58,250 nucleotides of DNA from positions 1 to 58,250 of the forward strand of contig WBUN01000032.1 of assembly GCA_008933705.1 (NCBI GenBank), in the 5' to 3' direction. This document shows positions 1 to 7,597 of this stretch, in pieces (the first letter of the stretch is position 1; every line of letters starts with the position of its first letter). A program made the position numbers and the translations under genes. This DNA is from Hyphomicrobiaceae bacterium. Its GTDB lineage: Bacteria; Pseudomonadota; Alphaproteobacteria; Rhizobiales; Hyphomicrobiaceae. Below the pieces are notes generated by a model that searched no databases, was not told the origin of the DNA, and saw nothing but the letters and a program-made list of their open reading frames with translations.

Positions 1-2
1 TT

Positions 3-122
3 GAATGGCGCTTCAATCACCGCTTCGATCTCGCCGCCATGATCCCGGCCCTTGGTCGCGCCGCCGTTCGCACACCGCCCGCCACCTACAGCTATCTCAA
101 ATGGGCTGACTATGGTGCGTAA
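3..122 (+). mobile_element. IS1595-type transposase, C-terminal fragment at window edge
   Basis: The reading frame is open from the window edge to TAA at 120-122 and gives 39 residues, including FNHRFDLAAMIPALGRAA and a tail of the form RTPPATYSYLKWAD. This is the characteristic end of IS1595/ISXO2-like DDE transposases, which close with an NxRFDL...RTPP..Y..L segment. The rest of the gene lies outside the window, so it cannot be said whether the insertion sequence is intact. It sits immediately upstream of the mobilisation genes and is probably part of the same integrated element. The family call rests on motif recognition only. Confidence 0.7.
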
Positions 123-276
123 TCAGGAGCTAAAATGCAAAATTAGGGCCAGTGGGGAGCCAGATAGACCCGTGTGCATACACGGGTAAAAATCTGGCAA
201 GGGGGCCACGCCCCTTGACCCCGCCGCCTCGCGGCAGCGTCAGGGCTACGCCCAGAACCCGAACCGCCCGCGACGC
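123..276 (+). other. Hairpin-rich non-coding region upstream of mobC, candidate oriT
   Basis: Two inverted repeats lie in the 154 bases between the transposase end and mobC. The first has arms ACCCGTGT (168-175) and ACACGGGT (180-187) around a 4-base loop. The second has arms CAAGGGG (198-204) and CCCCTTG (211-217) around a 6-base loop and is followed by ACCCCGCCG. Inverted repeats next to the nick site and directly upstream of mobC/relaxase genes are the usual layout of transfer origins. No nic site can be assigned with certainty, so the oriT role is an inference from position and structure. Confidence 0.45.
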
Positions 277-627
277 GTGGAAGCAGCGAACGAGAACACC
301 AAGCGCGACCGCCTCAAGGTCATACGATGCAGCAGGGCCGAACTTGCCGCCATCGAAGCACGCGCGACCGCCGCGGGGCTTAATGCTTCCGACTTCATAC
401 GCCGCGCCGCGCTTGGCCATCCCGTCGAAATCATCAAGCTGGAACGGTTGCACCCCGCAGATTTGGCACAGCTCAAGCGGCTCGGGAACCTGCTCAACCA
501 AATCGCCCGCGCAATGCATCGGGGGCGGCTGTTTCGCGGCACCATCGAACACGCAGAGGCAGTCATGGACGAATTGCGGCTGATAATCCGCGACCAGCTT
601 TCGAGGTGGAAAAATGCAAACGCGTAG
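277..627 (+). CDS. mobC: MobC-like relaxosome accessory protein
   Basis: This 116-residue protein has a basic N-terminus, a ribbon-helix-helix-like segment (RLKVIRCSRAELAAIEARA, residues about 12-30), then ASDFIRRAALG and a C-terminal helix containing LKRLGNLLNQIARAMH, the signature of bacterial mobilisation protein MobC. MobC proteins bind oriT and help the relaxase open the DNA strands before nicking. The start is GTG at 277; no ATG gives a full-length product. The stop lies 36 bases before the ATG of the relaxase gene, so the two are probably cotranscribed. Its place between hairpins and a relaxase supports the call. Confidence 0.8.
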   Translation: MEAANENTKRDRLKVIRCSRAELAAIEARATAAGLNASDFIRRAALGHPVEIIKLERLHPADLAQLKRLGNLLNQIARAMHRGRLFRGTIEHAEAVMDELRLIIRDQLSRWKNANA

Positions 628-663
628 CGCTTGGGTGCTTTATCCCCGCCGCAAGGCGGCCGG

Positions 664-3159
664 ATGATAATCTCTGAAATCAGGGCAGACGGCAAAGAGT
701 ACGGACCAGAGCGCGACAAATTCGGGCGCAGCTTCAAGGGGCTTATATCGTATCTTTTGCACGGCGAAAAGGATACGCGCGACAATCCCGCCCGCGTGAC
801 TCTCGCCCAGACCGTGAACCTTTACGGCGACATATACGACGCCGCGCAGGAACTGCGCTTGACCGCCGCATATCGCGCGGAACTCATGAAGCGCAAGCCG
901 ACACTTGATGAGGAAGGCCGCGACCTGGACGGCGAACACGCGGCTTATCATTTCGTATTGTCATGGAAGCCGGAAGAAAACCCGCCAACACCCGAAGGCA
1001 TGGCGGACCACGCGCGCCAGGTGTTGCAGCTATTGGGGCTTGGTGAACATGAAGCGGTGCTAATCGCGCACGGCGACACCGACAATCCACACATTCACGT
1101 TGTCGCAAACCGCGTGCATCCGACGACGGGCAGACTGTGGAAGTCCTACCGCGCACAGGAACGCATGAACGATTACGCCTATGATTGGATGGTCAAAAAC
1201 GGCCTTGTGCTGTGGGAAAAGGGCCAAGGCAACGGCCAACGGCTACACCGCAAGGCATGGGAGCGCAAACGCGCGGCCAAGTTGGAAGCCGAACGCGCGG
1301 CCATGCCGCTTGCCATCCTTGAAGCCCTGACCCACAACCATGCGACTTTCACAGCGGCACAGCTTGCCGCCGCCGTCACCGCCAGCACCGGCACGCCGCA
1401 AGAATTCGCAGAGCTAATGAAACGTGTTCGACAGCACGCGGAATTTATAGAACTCAAGGACGCCGATGGGGAAAAAAAATACACCAGCAAATCATTGCTG
1501 GAATTAGAGCAGCGCATGGCGCGGAACGCGGGGTTACTTGCGGGCATCAACCGGCACGCCGTCGCCGACCGCCACAAGGCGGCAGCCTTGGCGAAATACG
1601 CCGGAGCCGAGCAGGAACAGGCCCGCGAAGCCTTGACGCACCTTCTCGACGCGCGCGGCCTCTCTGTCGTCGTTGGTTACGCTGGCTCCGGCAAATCAAC
1701 CCTGTTGCAGTCCGCCGCCGAAGCGTGGCGCGCATCCGGCTATAACCTGCGCGGCCTTGCGCTTGCCGCGCGCACCGCCGAATCTCTTGAAACGGATACC
1801 GGCATAAAATCAACGACTGTTAAGGGGTTCACTAACTCCCTAGAGAGAGGCACCGCCAACCTCACCCCGCGCGACGTGGTTGTGATTGATGAGACGGGCC
1901 TGCTAGGGAGCCGCCAGCTTGGCGCCATCCTGAACGCCATAGCGAAGGCAGGGGCAAAGGCCGTGCTGGTAGGCGACCCCGAACAGCTCCAGGCCATCGA
2001 AGCCGGTGGACCGTTCGGTTACATAGTCAACCACTACGAACACGCGCGGATGTCCAAAATCTGGAGGCAGCGCGAAGAATGGCAACGCGCCGCGACTGTG
2101 CAACTTGCCGAAGGCGAGACACCCGCCGCGCTCGATGCCTACGCCCACGCGGGCATGGTGCATGAACACGGCACCAAGGCCGAAGCCCTCGCCCTGCTGC
2201 TAGACCAGTGGCAAGCGGGCCGCGACACGGGAGCCTCGCAAATCATCCTCACCGCCACGAACGCCGAAGCCGACCAAATCAACGACGCCGCACGCGACCG
2301 GCTAGCCGCCGCGGGCGTCCTTGGCCCTGATATGGCGCTGATGACTTCGGAGGGGTTGCGTTGCTTTGCGCGGGCAGACCGCGTGATGTTCCAGGCCAAC
2401 GACCTTTGGCGTTTCCCAGGCAGGGGCAAACCTCTCGGCGTCAGAAACGGAACAACCGGAACCGTGCTGGCCATCGAAGGCGCCCGCGTGACCGTCCAGA
2501 CCGACCAGAAGCCGCCCCGCGTCGTTGTTGTAGACTTCCAGGAATACGGACACCTGGCACACGGCTACGCCGTGACCGTCCACAAGGCCCAGGGCGTGAC
2601 CGTTGACCGCGCGCACGTTCTCGCATCGCGCAACATGGACAGGCATTCGGCCTACGTAGCGCTCTCGCGCCATCGTGACCGCGTGGCGCTTCACTGGACG
2701 CGGGAGGACTTCAAGGACTACGGAGCGCTTACGCGCAGCATGAAGCGCAAACGCCTCAAGGAAATGACGCTCGATTATGCGGCGACCGTTCGGGCGACTG
2801 TAAACGACATGACGCGGAATATTGCGCCGACCGACGACGAGCGCGCCGCCATTGCTTGGCGGAACCTGTATCACAGGCAGGACAAAGAGGCCGAACACGT
2901 CGAAGCGTTTACAGGTTTACAGCGTGTCTTCTGGTACGCCGCCAACCTGCATCGCTTTGTTAAGGCCAAAGCCGCAACCCTTGCGAAAGTCCACGCGGCC
3001 GAACGCGTGGCTCTTGCCACCACCATCCAGAAGAACAGCCCCCCACCGAAAATGAGCAGCGCCCGCACTGGCAGCACAGCGGGGCAACCTTCCGTTGCTA
3101 TCAACCTTGTGCGGCCCGTCACACTGTCACACAGGCCCGATGCAGATCGCCGCCGATGA
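664..3159 (+). CDS. Relaxase (PF03432-like) fused to a RecD/TraA-type helicase
   Basis: This 831-residue protein would nick one strand at oriT and unwind it during conjugative transfer. The N-terminal relaxase domain (about 1-220) has a candidate catalytic Tyr30 in LISYLLHGEK and the metal-binding motif HGDTDNPHIHVVANRV (H136, D138, H143, H145), which matches the MOBP/PF03432 pattern better than the MobA/MobL pattern. The C-terminal half is a superfamily 1 helicase: Walker A GYAGSGKS (338-345), Walker B with D409-E410, and late motifs HGYAVTVHKAQG and SAYVALSRHRDR. I chose ATG 664; a TTG at 631 would add 11 residues of low-complexity sequence. A bidirectional terminator follows. It is part of a mobilisable element; no type IV secretion genes are visible here. 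Confidence 0.85.
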   Translation: MIISEIRADGKEYGPERDKFGRSFKGLISYLLHGEKDTRDNPARVTLAQTVNLYGDIYDAAQELRLTAAYRAELMKRKPTLDEEGRDLDGEHAAYHFVLSWKPEENPPTPEGMADHARQVLQLLGLGEHEAVLIAHGDTDNPHIHVVANRVHPTTGRLWKSYRAQERMNDYAYDWMVKNGLVLWEKGQGNGQRLHRKAWERKRAAKLEAERAAMPLAILEALTHNHATFTAAQLAAAVTASTGTPQEFAELMKRVRQHAEFIELKDADGEKKYTSKSLLELEQRMARNAGLLAGINRHAVADRHKAAALAKYAGAEQEQAREALTHLLDARGLSVVVGYAGSGKSTLLQSAAEAWRASGYNLRGLALAARTAESLETDTGIKSTTVKGFTNSLERGTANLTPRDVVVIDETGLLGSRQLGAILNAIAKAGAKAVLVGDPEQLQAIEAGGPFGYIVNHYEHARMSKIWRQREEWQRAATVQLAEGETPAALDAYAHAGMVHEHGTKAEALALLLDQWQAGRDTGASQIILTATNAEADQINDAARDRLAAAGVLGPDMALMTSEGLRCFARADRVMFQANDLWRFPGRGKPLGVRNGTTGTVLAIEGARVTVQTDQKPPRVVVVDFQEYGHLAHGYAVTVHKAQGVTVDRAHVLASRNMDRHSAYVALSRHRDRVALHWTREDFKDYGALTRSMKRKRLKEMTLDYAATVRATVNDMTRNIAPTDDERAAIAWRNLYHRQDKEAEHVEAFTGLQRVFWYAANLHRFVKAKAATLAKVHAAERVALATTIQKNSPPPKMSSARTGSTAGQPSVAINLVRPVTLSHRPDADRRR

Positions 3160-3250
3160 AGCGCACACGCGTTTAGTGTTGGGCGCACCCGCGCCGACCA
3201 GTCGCTTGCCCTGAGGCGCTTTGTGCCTCGGCGCGGGACGGGCTGTCGTG

Positions 3251-3280
3251 AAAAAACCCCGCGCGGCGGCGCGGTGTTTT
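3251..3280. terminator. Bidirectional intrinsic terminator between relaxase and GIY-YIG genes
   Basis: The stem is CCGCGC (3259-3264) with GCGCGG (3269-3274) and a 4-base loop. It is followed by TGTTTT on the plus strand and, read on the minus strand, by a run of six T (the A-run at 3251-3256). It lies between the convergent relaxase and GIY-YIG genes and can serve both. Confidence 0.6.
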
Positions 3281-3310
3281 CCCTTCGGGCTTCCATCCCT
3301 TGCGCAAGAA

Positions 3311-3344
3311 AGAAAAACCCGCGCCGGGGCATGCCTAGCGCGGG
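3311..3344 (-). terminator. Intrinsic terminator for the GIY-YIG gene
   Basis: Arms CCCGCGC (3318-3324) and GCGCGGG (3338-3344) form a 7-bp stem. On the minus strand the stem is followed by a T-rich tract (plus-strand AGAAAAA at 3311-3317). It lies about 80 bases past the stop of the GIY-YIG gene in its direction of transcription. Confidence 0.6.
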
Positions 3345-3425
3345 TCTTCAACTTTGGCGGTCATCGGCATCCCTGCCTGTACCGCATATTCAGTGTACAG
3401 CGGCGAGGCCGAAAATTCAACAAAC

Positions 3426-4148
3426 CTACATGAATCTTCGACGGCGGAAGGCGGTCACGTCCTCGCGCGAGAGCTCGAACCATTCCCCGTTCTTGCGCTT
3501 CGCGGCGAACCGCTTGTGCCAGTACGCCTCGATGCCCTCGGGGTCATCGGTCCGAATGTGATGCACCGTCTTTGCTTGTTCCGGCAGTTGGATAGCAAGC
3601 TCGCGCTCACGCCGTCCAGCATGGTTCGTCTTGCCGATCTTGTAGAAGCGGCCCGACTTCAACAGATAGACAAACCCATCCTTGCTTGCATCTGCCGCCG
3701 CTGCTCGGTCCTTACCCGCTGGCTCCGCTACTGTCAGCACCTTGCACAGCGCCAGCACGTCTTCATGACCCGGCCTCTGTCGGCAGTACGCTTTCACTTT
3801 GTCGATTATCGTGGCCTTGTTTCCTAATCGCCGGTCGAAGATTCGATGACTTGGGAACGTGGCATCGTACGTTCGCCTAACTCGCAAATCCGCGTGTGTC
3901 GGGAACCGTCCAAGCTCCCTGCACAGCTTAACGACCTGTTCGGTTAGTTCCTCCTCGCGCCACGCCTCGGGCACTTGGTTCGCAGCTAAGCCCGCTTCTT
4001 TCTGTGCGTCCCCGAACCGTGGCCAATACTTCTTCCAATGGTGCTCCTTGATGCCAGCTTCCTTTTCGAGCCGTAGCCGCCCCAAGGGTTGGCCCCCGTT
4101 CTCCATCGCCGTGCGCCGAATCTCATCGAGGATGAAATCTTTATCCAT
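3426..4148 (-). CDS. GIY-YIG nuclease-like protein (MUG113/T5orf172 type)
   Basis: This 240-residue protein has a C-terminal domain (about 157-240) with GFVYLLKSGRFYKIGKT, then R179-R180, IEAYWHKRF and NGEWFEL. That pattern fits the T5orf172/MUG113 branch of the GIY-YIG nuclease superfamily, often found on phages and mobile elements. The N-terminal 120 residues look helical and could be a DNA-recognition part; LGRFPTHADLRVRR resembles a homing-endonuclease-associated repeat. I prefer ATG at 4148, where the acidic and helical sequence begins, over the upstream ATG at 4220. Its biological role is unknown; nicking or cleavage of DNA is inferred from the family. It is transcribed away from the tRNA-Pro attachment end. 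Confidence 0.65.
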   Translation of the reverse strand: MDKDFILDEIRRTAMENGGQPLGRLRLEKEAGIKEHHWKKYWPRFGDAQKEAGLAANQVPEAWREEELTEQVVKLCRELGRFPTHADLRVRRTYDATFPSHRIFDRRLGNKATIIDKVKAYCRQRPGHEDVLALCKVLTVAEPAGKDRAAAADASKDGFVYLLKSGRFYKIGKTNHAGRRERELAIQLPEQAKTVHHIRTDDPEGIEAYWHKRFAAKRKNGEWFELSREDVTAFRRRRFM

Positions 4149-4220
4149 GACCCCCAGTCCCGACCGTGCGCAGACGCCGCGCCAAGGTTGCATAGCACTC
4201 CGAATGAAGAGTTGCGCCAC

Positions 4221-4567
4221 AGCGAACAGTGCATACGGGCTAGCTTAGATACCACCCGGGACGGCGGCGCACGATAACCGGAAACAAAACGGCGCGCGCG
4301 GCGGCCACAGACACCACCACCGCGCTTATGCCAATCGATAGCAGCAGAGGGATAGCGAGATGTGGATTTGCAAACGTTTGCAAATCCGTCTCGCCAGGGG
4401 AGAGCGCTCCGCACTCCCCTGGACCCCTCCGGTCAGGGCGCTGACGCGCCCCGAACCCATTCCCCAATCAGGCGTGGAACCGCGCAAAACTGCCGTCGGA
4501 CGCTACCTATATGCTACCTAGCCACTTGGTAGGCTTTTGGGGTGCACCGCTAAGCCGTTGAAATCAT
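4221..4567. other. Repeat-rich non-coding end of the integrated element
   Basis: No convincing gene is seen in these 347 bases. They hold a perfect 24-bp palindrome (4364-4387), an inverted repeat with 9-bp arms CCAGGGGAG/CTCCCCTGG (4394-4422), and two direct copies of GCTACCTA (4502-4509 and 4513-4520) with a partly inverted copy (GGTAG at 4528-4532) close to the tRNA 3' end. The layout resembles a recombinase and regulator binding region at the attachment end of an integrative element. This is inference from position; the integrase is not in the window. Confidence 0.4.
4364..4387. promoter_or_regulatory. Perfect 24-bp palindrome containing two TTTGCAAA units
   Basis: The left arm is GGATTTGCAAAC and the right arm is GTTTGCAAATCC, with no spacer and no mismatch. 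Each arm contains the 8-bp palindrome TTTGCAAA, so the site is both a direct repeat (10-bp period) and an inverted repeat. Two half-sites on the same face of the helix suggest an operator or a cooperative binding site. The protein that binds it is unknown. Confidence 0.5.
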
Positions 4568-4645
4568 TGGTCGGAGCGGCGAGATTTGAACTCGCGACCC
4601 CCAGTCCCCCAGACTGGTGCGCTAACCAGGCTGCGCTACGCTCCG
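4568..4645 (-). tRNA. tRNA-Pro (anticodon GGG)
   Basis: On the minus strand the acceptor arm CGGAGCG pairs with CGCTCCG. The anticodon stem CCAGT/ACTGG encloses the loop CTGGGGG, giving anticodon GGG, and the T arm is GCGAG-TTCAAAT-CTCGC. The discriminator is A at 4571 and CCA is encoded (4568-4570). The 3' end faces the mobile element on the left, as expected when a tyrosine recombinase has used the tRNA 3' end as attachment site and kept the tRNA intact. Confidence 0.93.
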
Positions 4646-4775
4646 GACCGTCTTCCTTTTGCCCCGGCGGGCGGTGGCGGTCAACGGGGCTGATGCGGCG
4701 CCGGCAAAATGCCCGCCCGGTCGGCCGGTCTCTGGGACACCGAATCGGACGGGGCCGGACCGAGCGGCGATGCGC

Positions 4776-5540
4776 TCACCGTCGCAACCGGCCGGCCGAA
4801 GGCAAGGCCGCAAGCTTTCGGAGGCCATGGCGCTCAGCCGGGAAATGGCGAAGCCGGGGGGGTGGCATGTGCTGGGTTGCAGCCAGCGCGCCGAAAAGAC
4901 CATGCGGGAGCTTCACGTCGCGCACGCTCAGCCCGGTCTGCCGCGTGTGCCTGCGTGCGGCGGCTTCGATCTCGGGGAGAGGCGTGGGGGGCCGACGATG
5001 GCGCAACCCGAGGTCGACGAGCGTGCGCGCGAGACCGTGCCCCAGCGCCTTGGCATAGGCTTCGAGCCGCGACCAGGCTTGCAGAAAAGCGTCATCGGAA
5101 GCGGCGCCGCCCAAGGGCTTCGCAGCCAGGCCCGAGGCCGCAGCGATCATCTCGCTGCGGCGGTGCTCGGAAAGCCTCACCTCGCGCGCCGCTTCGATGT
5201 CCACGCCGATGTCGTGCGCCGTGGCAATGCCGATGAGGGCGAGGTTGGCGGTGTGGGAGAGGCTGAACCTTACGCTCGAGCCGGCAAGGCGCGGCTTGCC
5301 CGTGAGGCCGCGAACGAGCGGTCGTCCACGGATGGCAGGCCCGGCGAAGCGTTCGAGCAGGATGCGCAGGGCTGTGTAGGCGGCGATGCGACGACGGCGG
5401 TCGCCGGCGTCACCGAGCGCGCGCGCACGGCTGCGATCCTGCGAAGCAAGGCGCGGCGTCTCGCGTTCGAGAGCTTCAAGAGCCGCAGCCGAGCGATCGA
5501 GGTCGATCAGCCACACTTCCATTCGGCAGTCTTGCGTCAT
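4776..5540 (-). CDS. Sfp/HetI-type 4'-phosphopantetheinyl transferase
   Basis: This 254-residue protein transfers the phosphopantetheine arm of coenzyme A to a serine of a carrier protein, activating it. Visible motifs are GKPRL (81-85), FSLSHT (92-97), the Mg-binding IGVDIE (111-116, with D114 and E116) and WSRLEAYAKALGHGL (156-170, with E160 and K164), in the order expected for the Sfp superfamily. ATG 5540 is used; ATG 5522 is also possible because neither has a strong ribosome site. It is co-directional with the merR-ihfA-fabH-plsX block upstream, so it may serve an acyl carrier protein. The carrier substrate cannot be told from the sequence. Confidence 0.85.
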   Translation of the reverse strand: MTQDCRMEVWLIDLDRSAAALEALERETPRLASQDRSRARALGDAGDRRRRIAAYTALRILLERFAGPAIRGRPLVRGLTGKPRLAGSSVRFSLSHTANLALIGIATAHDIGVDIEAAREVRLSEHRRSEMIAAASGLAAKPLGGAASDDAFLQAWSRLEAYAKALGHGLARTLVDLGLRHRRPPTPLPEIEAAARRHTRQTGLSVRDVKLPHGLFGALAATQHMPPPRLRHFPAERHGLRKLAALPSAGRLRR

Positions 5541-5601
5541 CTCGCGCGCGCCAACAGTACCCAGTACCCGCGGACGCTGGGTGCAGGGGTGGGTTGAGCG
5601 C

Positions 5602-6084
5602 TCAGCCGCGCGATGCCACGCCCTTGGCGCCTTGCGCATTGTGCCCATTGCTGTCGCGTGCCGCCGCACCGAGGAGGGCCTCGCACGCCTCAAGCTCGGT
5701 AACGATGGCGCGTAGGGCGCGCACCTCGGCGGCCGTGAACAGCGTGGCCTTCGCACGCACTGAAACGGCTGGTGGCCTGTGCTCGGCGCGCCCCTTTTCA
5801 AGGCCGGCCGCCACGCTGGTCGCTGCTGCCTTGACGTGCTCTACGCCGTGGTCGCGCAAGATCTTCTGGACGCCCTTGATGGTGTAGCCGGCGGTCTGCA
5901 GCAGATTGCGGATGCCGCAAAGCAGCTGCACATCCGCCGGGCGATAGAGCCGCCGACCTCCGCCGCGCTTCATCGGCTTCAGTTGCGGGAACTTCAGCTC
6001 CCAGAAGCGCAGCACGTGCTTCTTGATGCCGAGCTCCGATGACACCTCGCCGATATTGCGAAATGCTTCCGTTTCCTTTGGCAA
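5602..6084 (-). CDS. MerR family transcriptional regulator
   Basis: This 160-residue protein begins with a MerR-type winged helix: [21 protein letters not shown] followed by [24 protein letters not shown] and the helix [13 protein letters not shown] (residues about 8-80). The remainder is Ala-rich and lacks an obvious cysteine metal site, so metal sensing is not suggested. A MerR gene directly downstream of ihfA is a conserved arrangement in Alphaproteobacteria. It starts 32 bases after the ihfA stop and is probably cotranscribed. Its target genes are unknown. Confidence 0.85.
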   Translation of the reverse strand: MPKETEAFRNIGEVSSELGIKKHVLRFWELKFPQLKPMKRGGGRRLYRPADVQLLCGIRNLLQTAGYTIKGVQKILRDHGVEHVKAAATSVAAGLEKGRAEHRPPAVSVRAKATLFTAAEVRALRAIVTELEACEALLGAAARDSNGHNAQGAKGVASRG

Positions 6085-6116
6085 GGCCAGCCCCCGCTGA
6101 AGCTTGCGCCCATCCC

Positions 6117-6434
6117 CTATTCCGCCGCCCTACGCCGGATCAGACCTGCGTTGATACGATCCTTCATGATGTTGCTCGGCCTGAAGACCAGCACGCGGCG
6201 AGGTGTAATTGGAACTTCCTGCCCGGTCTTGGGATTGCGTCCCACGCGCTGCCCTTTCTGGCGGATGCCGAAAGAGCCGAACGAGGACAGCTTGACCGCC
6301 TTGCCGGCCGCCAGGCTCGACGAAATCTCTCCCAAAATCAGCTCAACAAGCTCCTGCGACTCATTGCGCGGCAGTCCAACTTTCTGAACCACCGCTTCTG
6401 CAAGATCTGCACGCGTGAGCGTTTTGCCACCCAT
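6117..6434 (-). CDS. ihfA: Integration host factor subunit alpha
   Basis: This 105-residue member of the HU/IHF family has the IHF-alpha N-terminus [21 protein letters not shown] and the DNA-intercalating arm [19 protein letters not shown], with the proline (NPKTG) that kinks DNA. With the beta subunit it bends DNA sharply and helps transcription, replication and site-specific recombination. Its length is typical. It lies between fabH and merR, co-directional with both. The 110-base gap to fabH may hold its own promoter, but none was assigned. Confidence 0.93.
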   Translation of the reverse strand: MGGKTLTRADLAEAVVQKVGLPRNESQELVELILGEISSSLAAGKAVKLSSFGSFGIRQKGQRVGRNPKTGQEVPITPRRVLVFRPSNIMKDRINAGLIRRRAAE

Positions 6435-6544
6435 GGTTCTGCGCCCCTTCCCAGCACCCTACGGCTAGCAATGCTAATGGCGGCACTTTCGGGGGTCAAC
6501 AACAACCGGCTGAAATTGCACATATAAATCCGGCCGGTGTGACT

Positions 6545-7522
6545 TTACCACCGCGCCAGCGCTGCACCCCAGGTGAAGCCGCCACCCATGGCCTCCATGA
6601 GCACCAGCCGGCCCTCCTGGAGGCGATGGTCCTCGAAGGCCTGGTTCAGGGCGAGCGGTATGGAAGCTGCCGAGGTGTTGCCATGCTTGGCAAGCGTCAG
6701 CACGACCTTCTCTTGGGGAATGCCGAGCCTCTTGGCAATGCCGTCGAGGATACGCTTGTTGGCCTGATGGGGTACGTACAAGTCGATCTCGTCGGGCGCG
6801 TAGCCGGTCATGACGAGCGTTTCCTCGATGACGCCCGAGATCTTCTGCACGGCATGGCGGAAGACTTCACGCCCGTTCATGCGCAGATGGCCCGTGGTCT
6901 TGGTCGAGCCCGGTCCGCCGTCCACGTACAGCAGTTCCTCGAACCGGCCATCGGAGCGGATGCGGGTCGCCAGGATGCCGCGATCCTCCCTGCTGCCGAG
7001 CTGCGTTTGCGCTTCCAGCACGACGGCGCCCGCGCCATCGCCGAACAGCACGCATGTGCCGCGATCCTCCCAGTCCAGTATGCGCGAGAAGGTTTCCGCA
7101 CCGACGACGATGGCGCGCTTGAACTGCCCGGTCTTGAGAAAGTTGTCGGCGATGGCGAGCGCGTAGACGAAGCCCGAGCAGACGGCCTGGACGTCGAAGG
7201 CTGCGCCTTTTGTTACGCCGAGGTCGGATTGGATCCTGACGGCGGTCGCCGGAAACGTCCGGTCGGGCGTCGCCGTGGCACAGACAACGAGATCGATATC
7301 GATGGGATCGATGCCGGCGCGGACAAGGGCCTGGCGCGAGGCGGCGACGCCGAGATCGGAGGTATACTCGCCTTCCTCGGCGATATGGCGCTGCTCGATG
7401 CCGGTGCGCTCCCTGATCCAGGCATCACTCGTATCGACCAGCCGAGCGAGATCGTCATTGGTCATGACGCGCTTAGGGAGATAGGCGCCCACCCCTCGGA
7501 TCACGGATCGAATGACTGCCAC
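6545..7522 (-). CDS. fabH: Beta-ketoacyl-ACP synthase III
   Basis: This 325-residue condensing enzyme starts fatty acid synthesis by joining acetyl-CoA to malonyl-ACP. The catalytic triad is visible: Cys115 in [10 protein letters not shown], His252 in VPHQANKRI and Asn282 in KHGNTSAAS. The thiolase-fold glycine loop [10 protein letters not shown] and the C-terminal GGGFTWGA are present. Length and start are typical. It follows plsX by 75 bases, the usual plsX-fabH order that links phospholipid and fatty acid synthesis. Confidence 0.96.
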   Translation of the reverse strand: MAVIRSVIRGVGAYLPKRVMTNDDLARLVDTSDAWIRERTGIEQRHIAEEGEYTSDLGVAASRQALVRAGIDPIDIDLVVCATATPDRTFPATAVRIQSDLGVTKGAAFDVQAVCSGFVYALAIADNFLKTGQFKRAIVVGAETFSRILDWEDRGTCVLFGDGAGAVVLEAQTQLGSREDRGILATRIRSDGRFEELLYVDGGPGSTKTTGHLRMNGREVFRHAVQKISGVIEETLVMTGYAPDEIDLYVPHQANKRILDGIAKRLGIPQEKVVLTLAKHGNTSAASIPLALNQAFEDHRLQEGRLVLMEAMGGGFTWGAALARW

Positions 7523-7597
7523 GTGTTACCTCATTGCCGGCCGACTCAAGCGCGCTCGCCCCCGCATGGCTGCCGGATGCCATACTGGGTGTAAAGA

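Noticed and set aside
4149-4161. A 13-base match (GACCCCCAGTCCC) to tRNA-Pro positions 4596-4608, considered as an attachment repeat.
   Set aside because: It is somewhat longer than expected by chance, but it does not extend to the tRNA 3' end, lies next to the start of the GIY-YIG gene, and would define an element under 500 bp without a recombinase.
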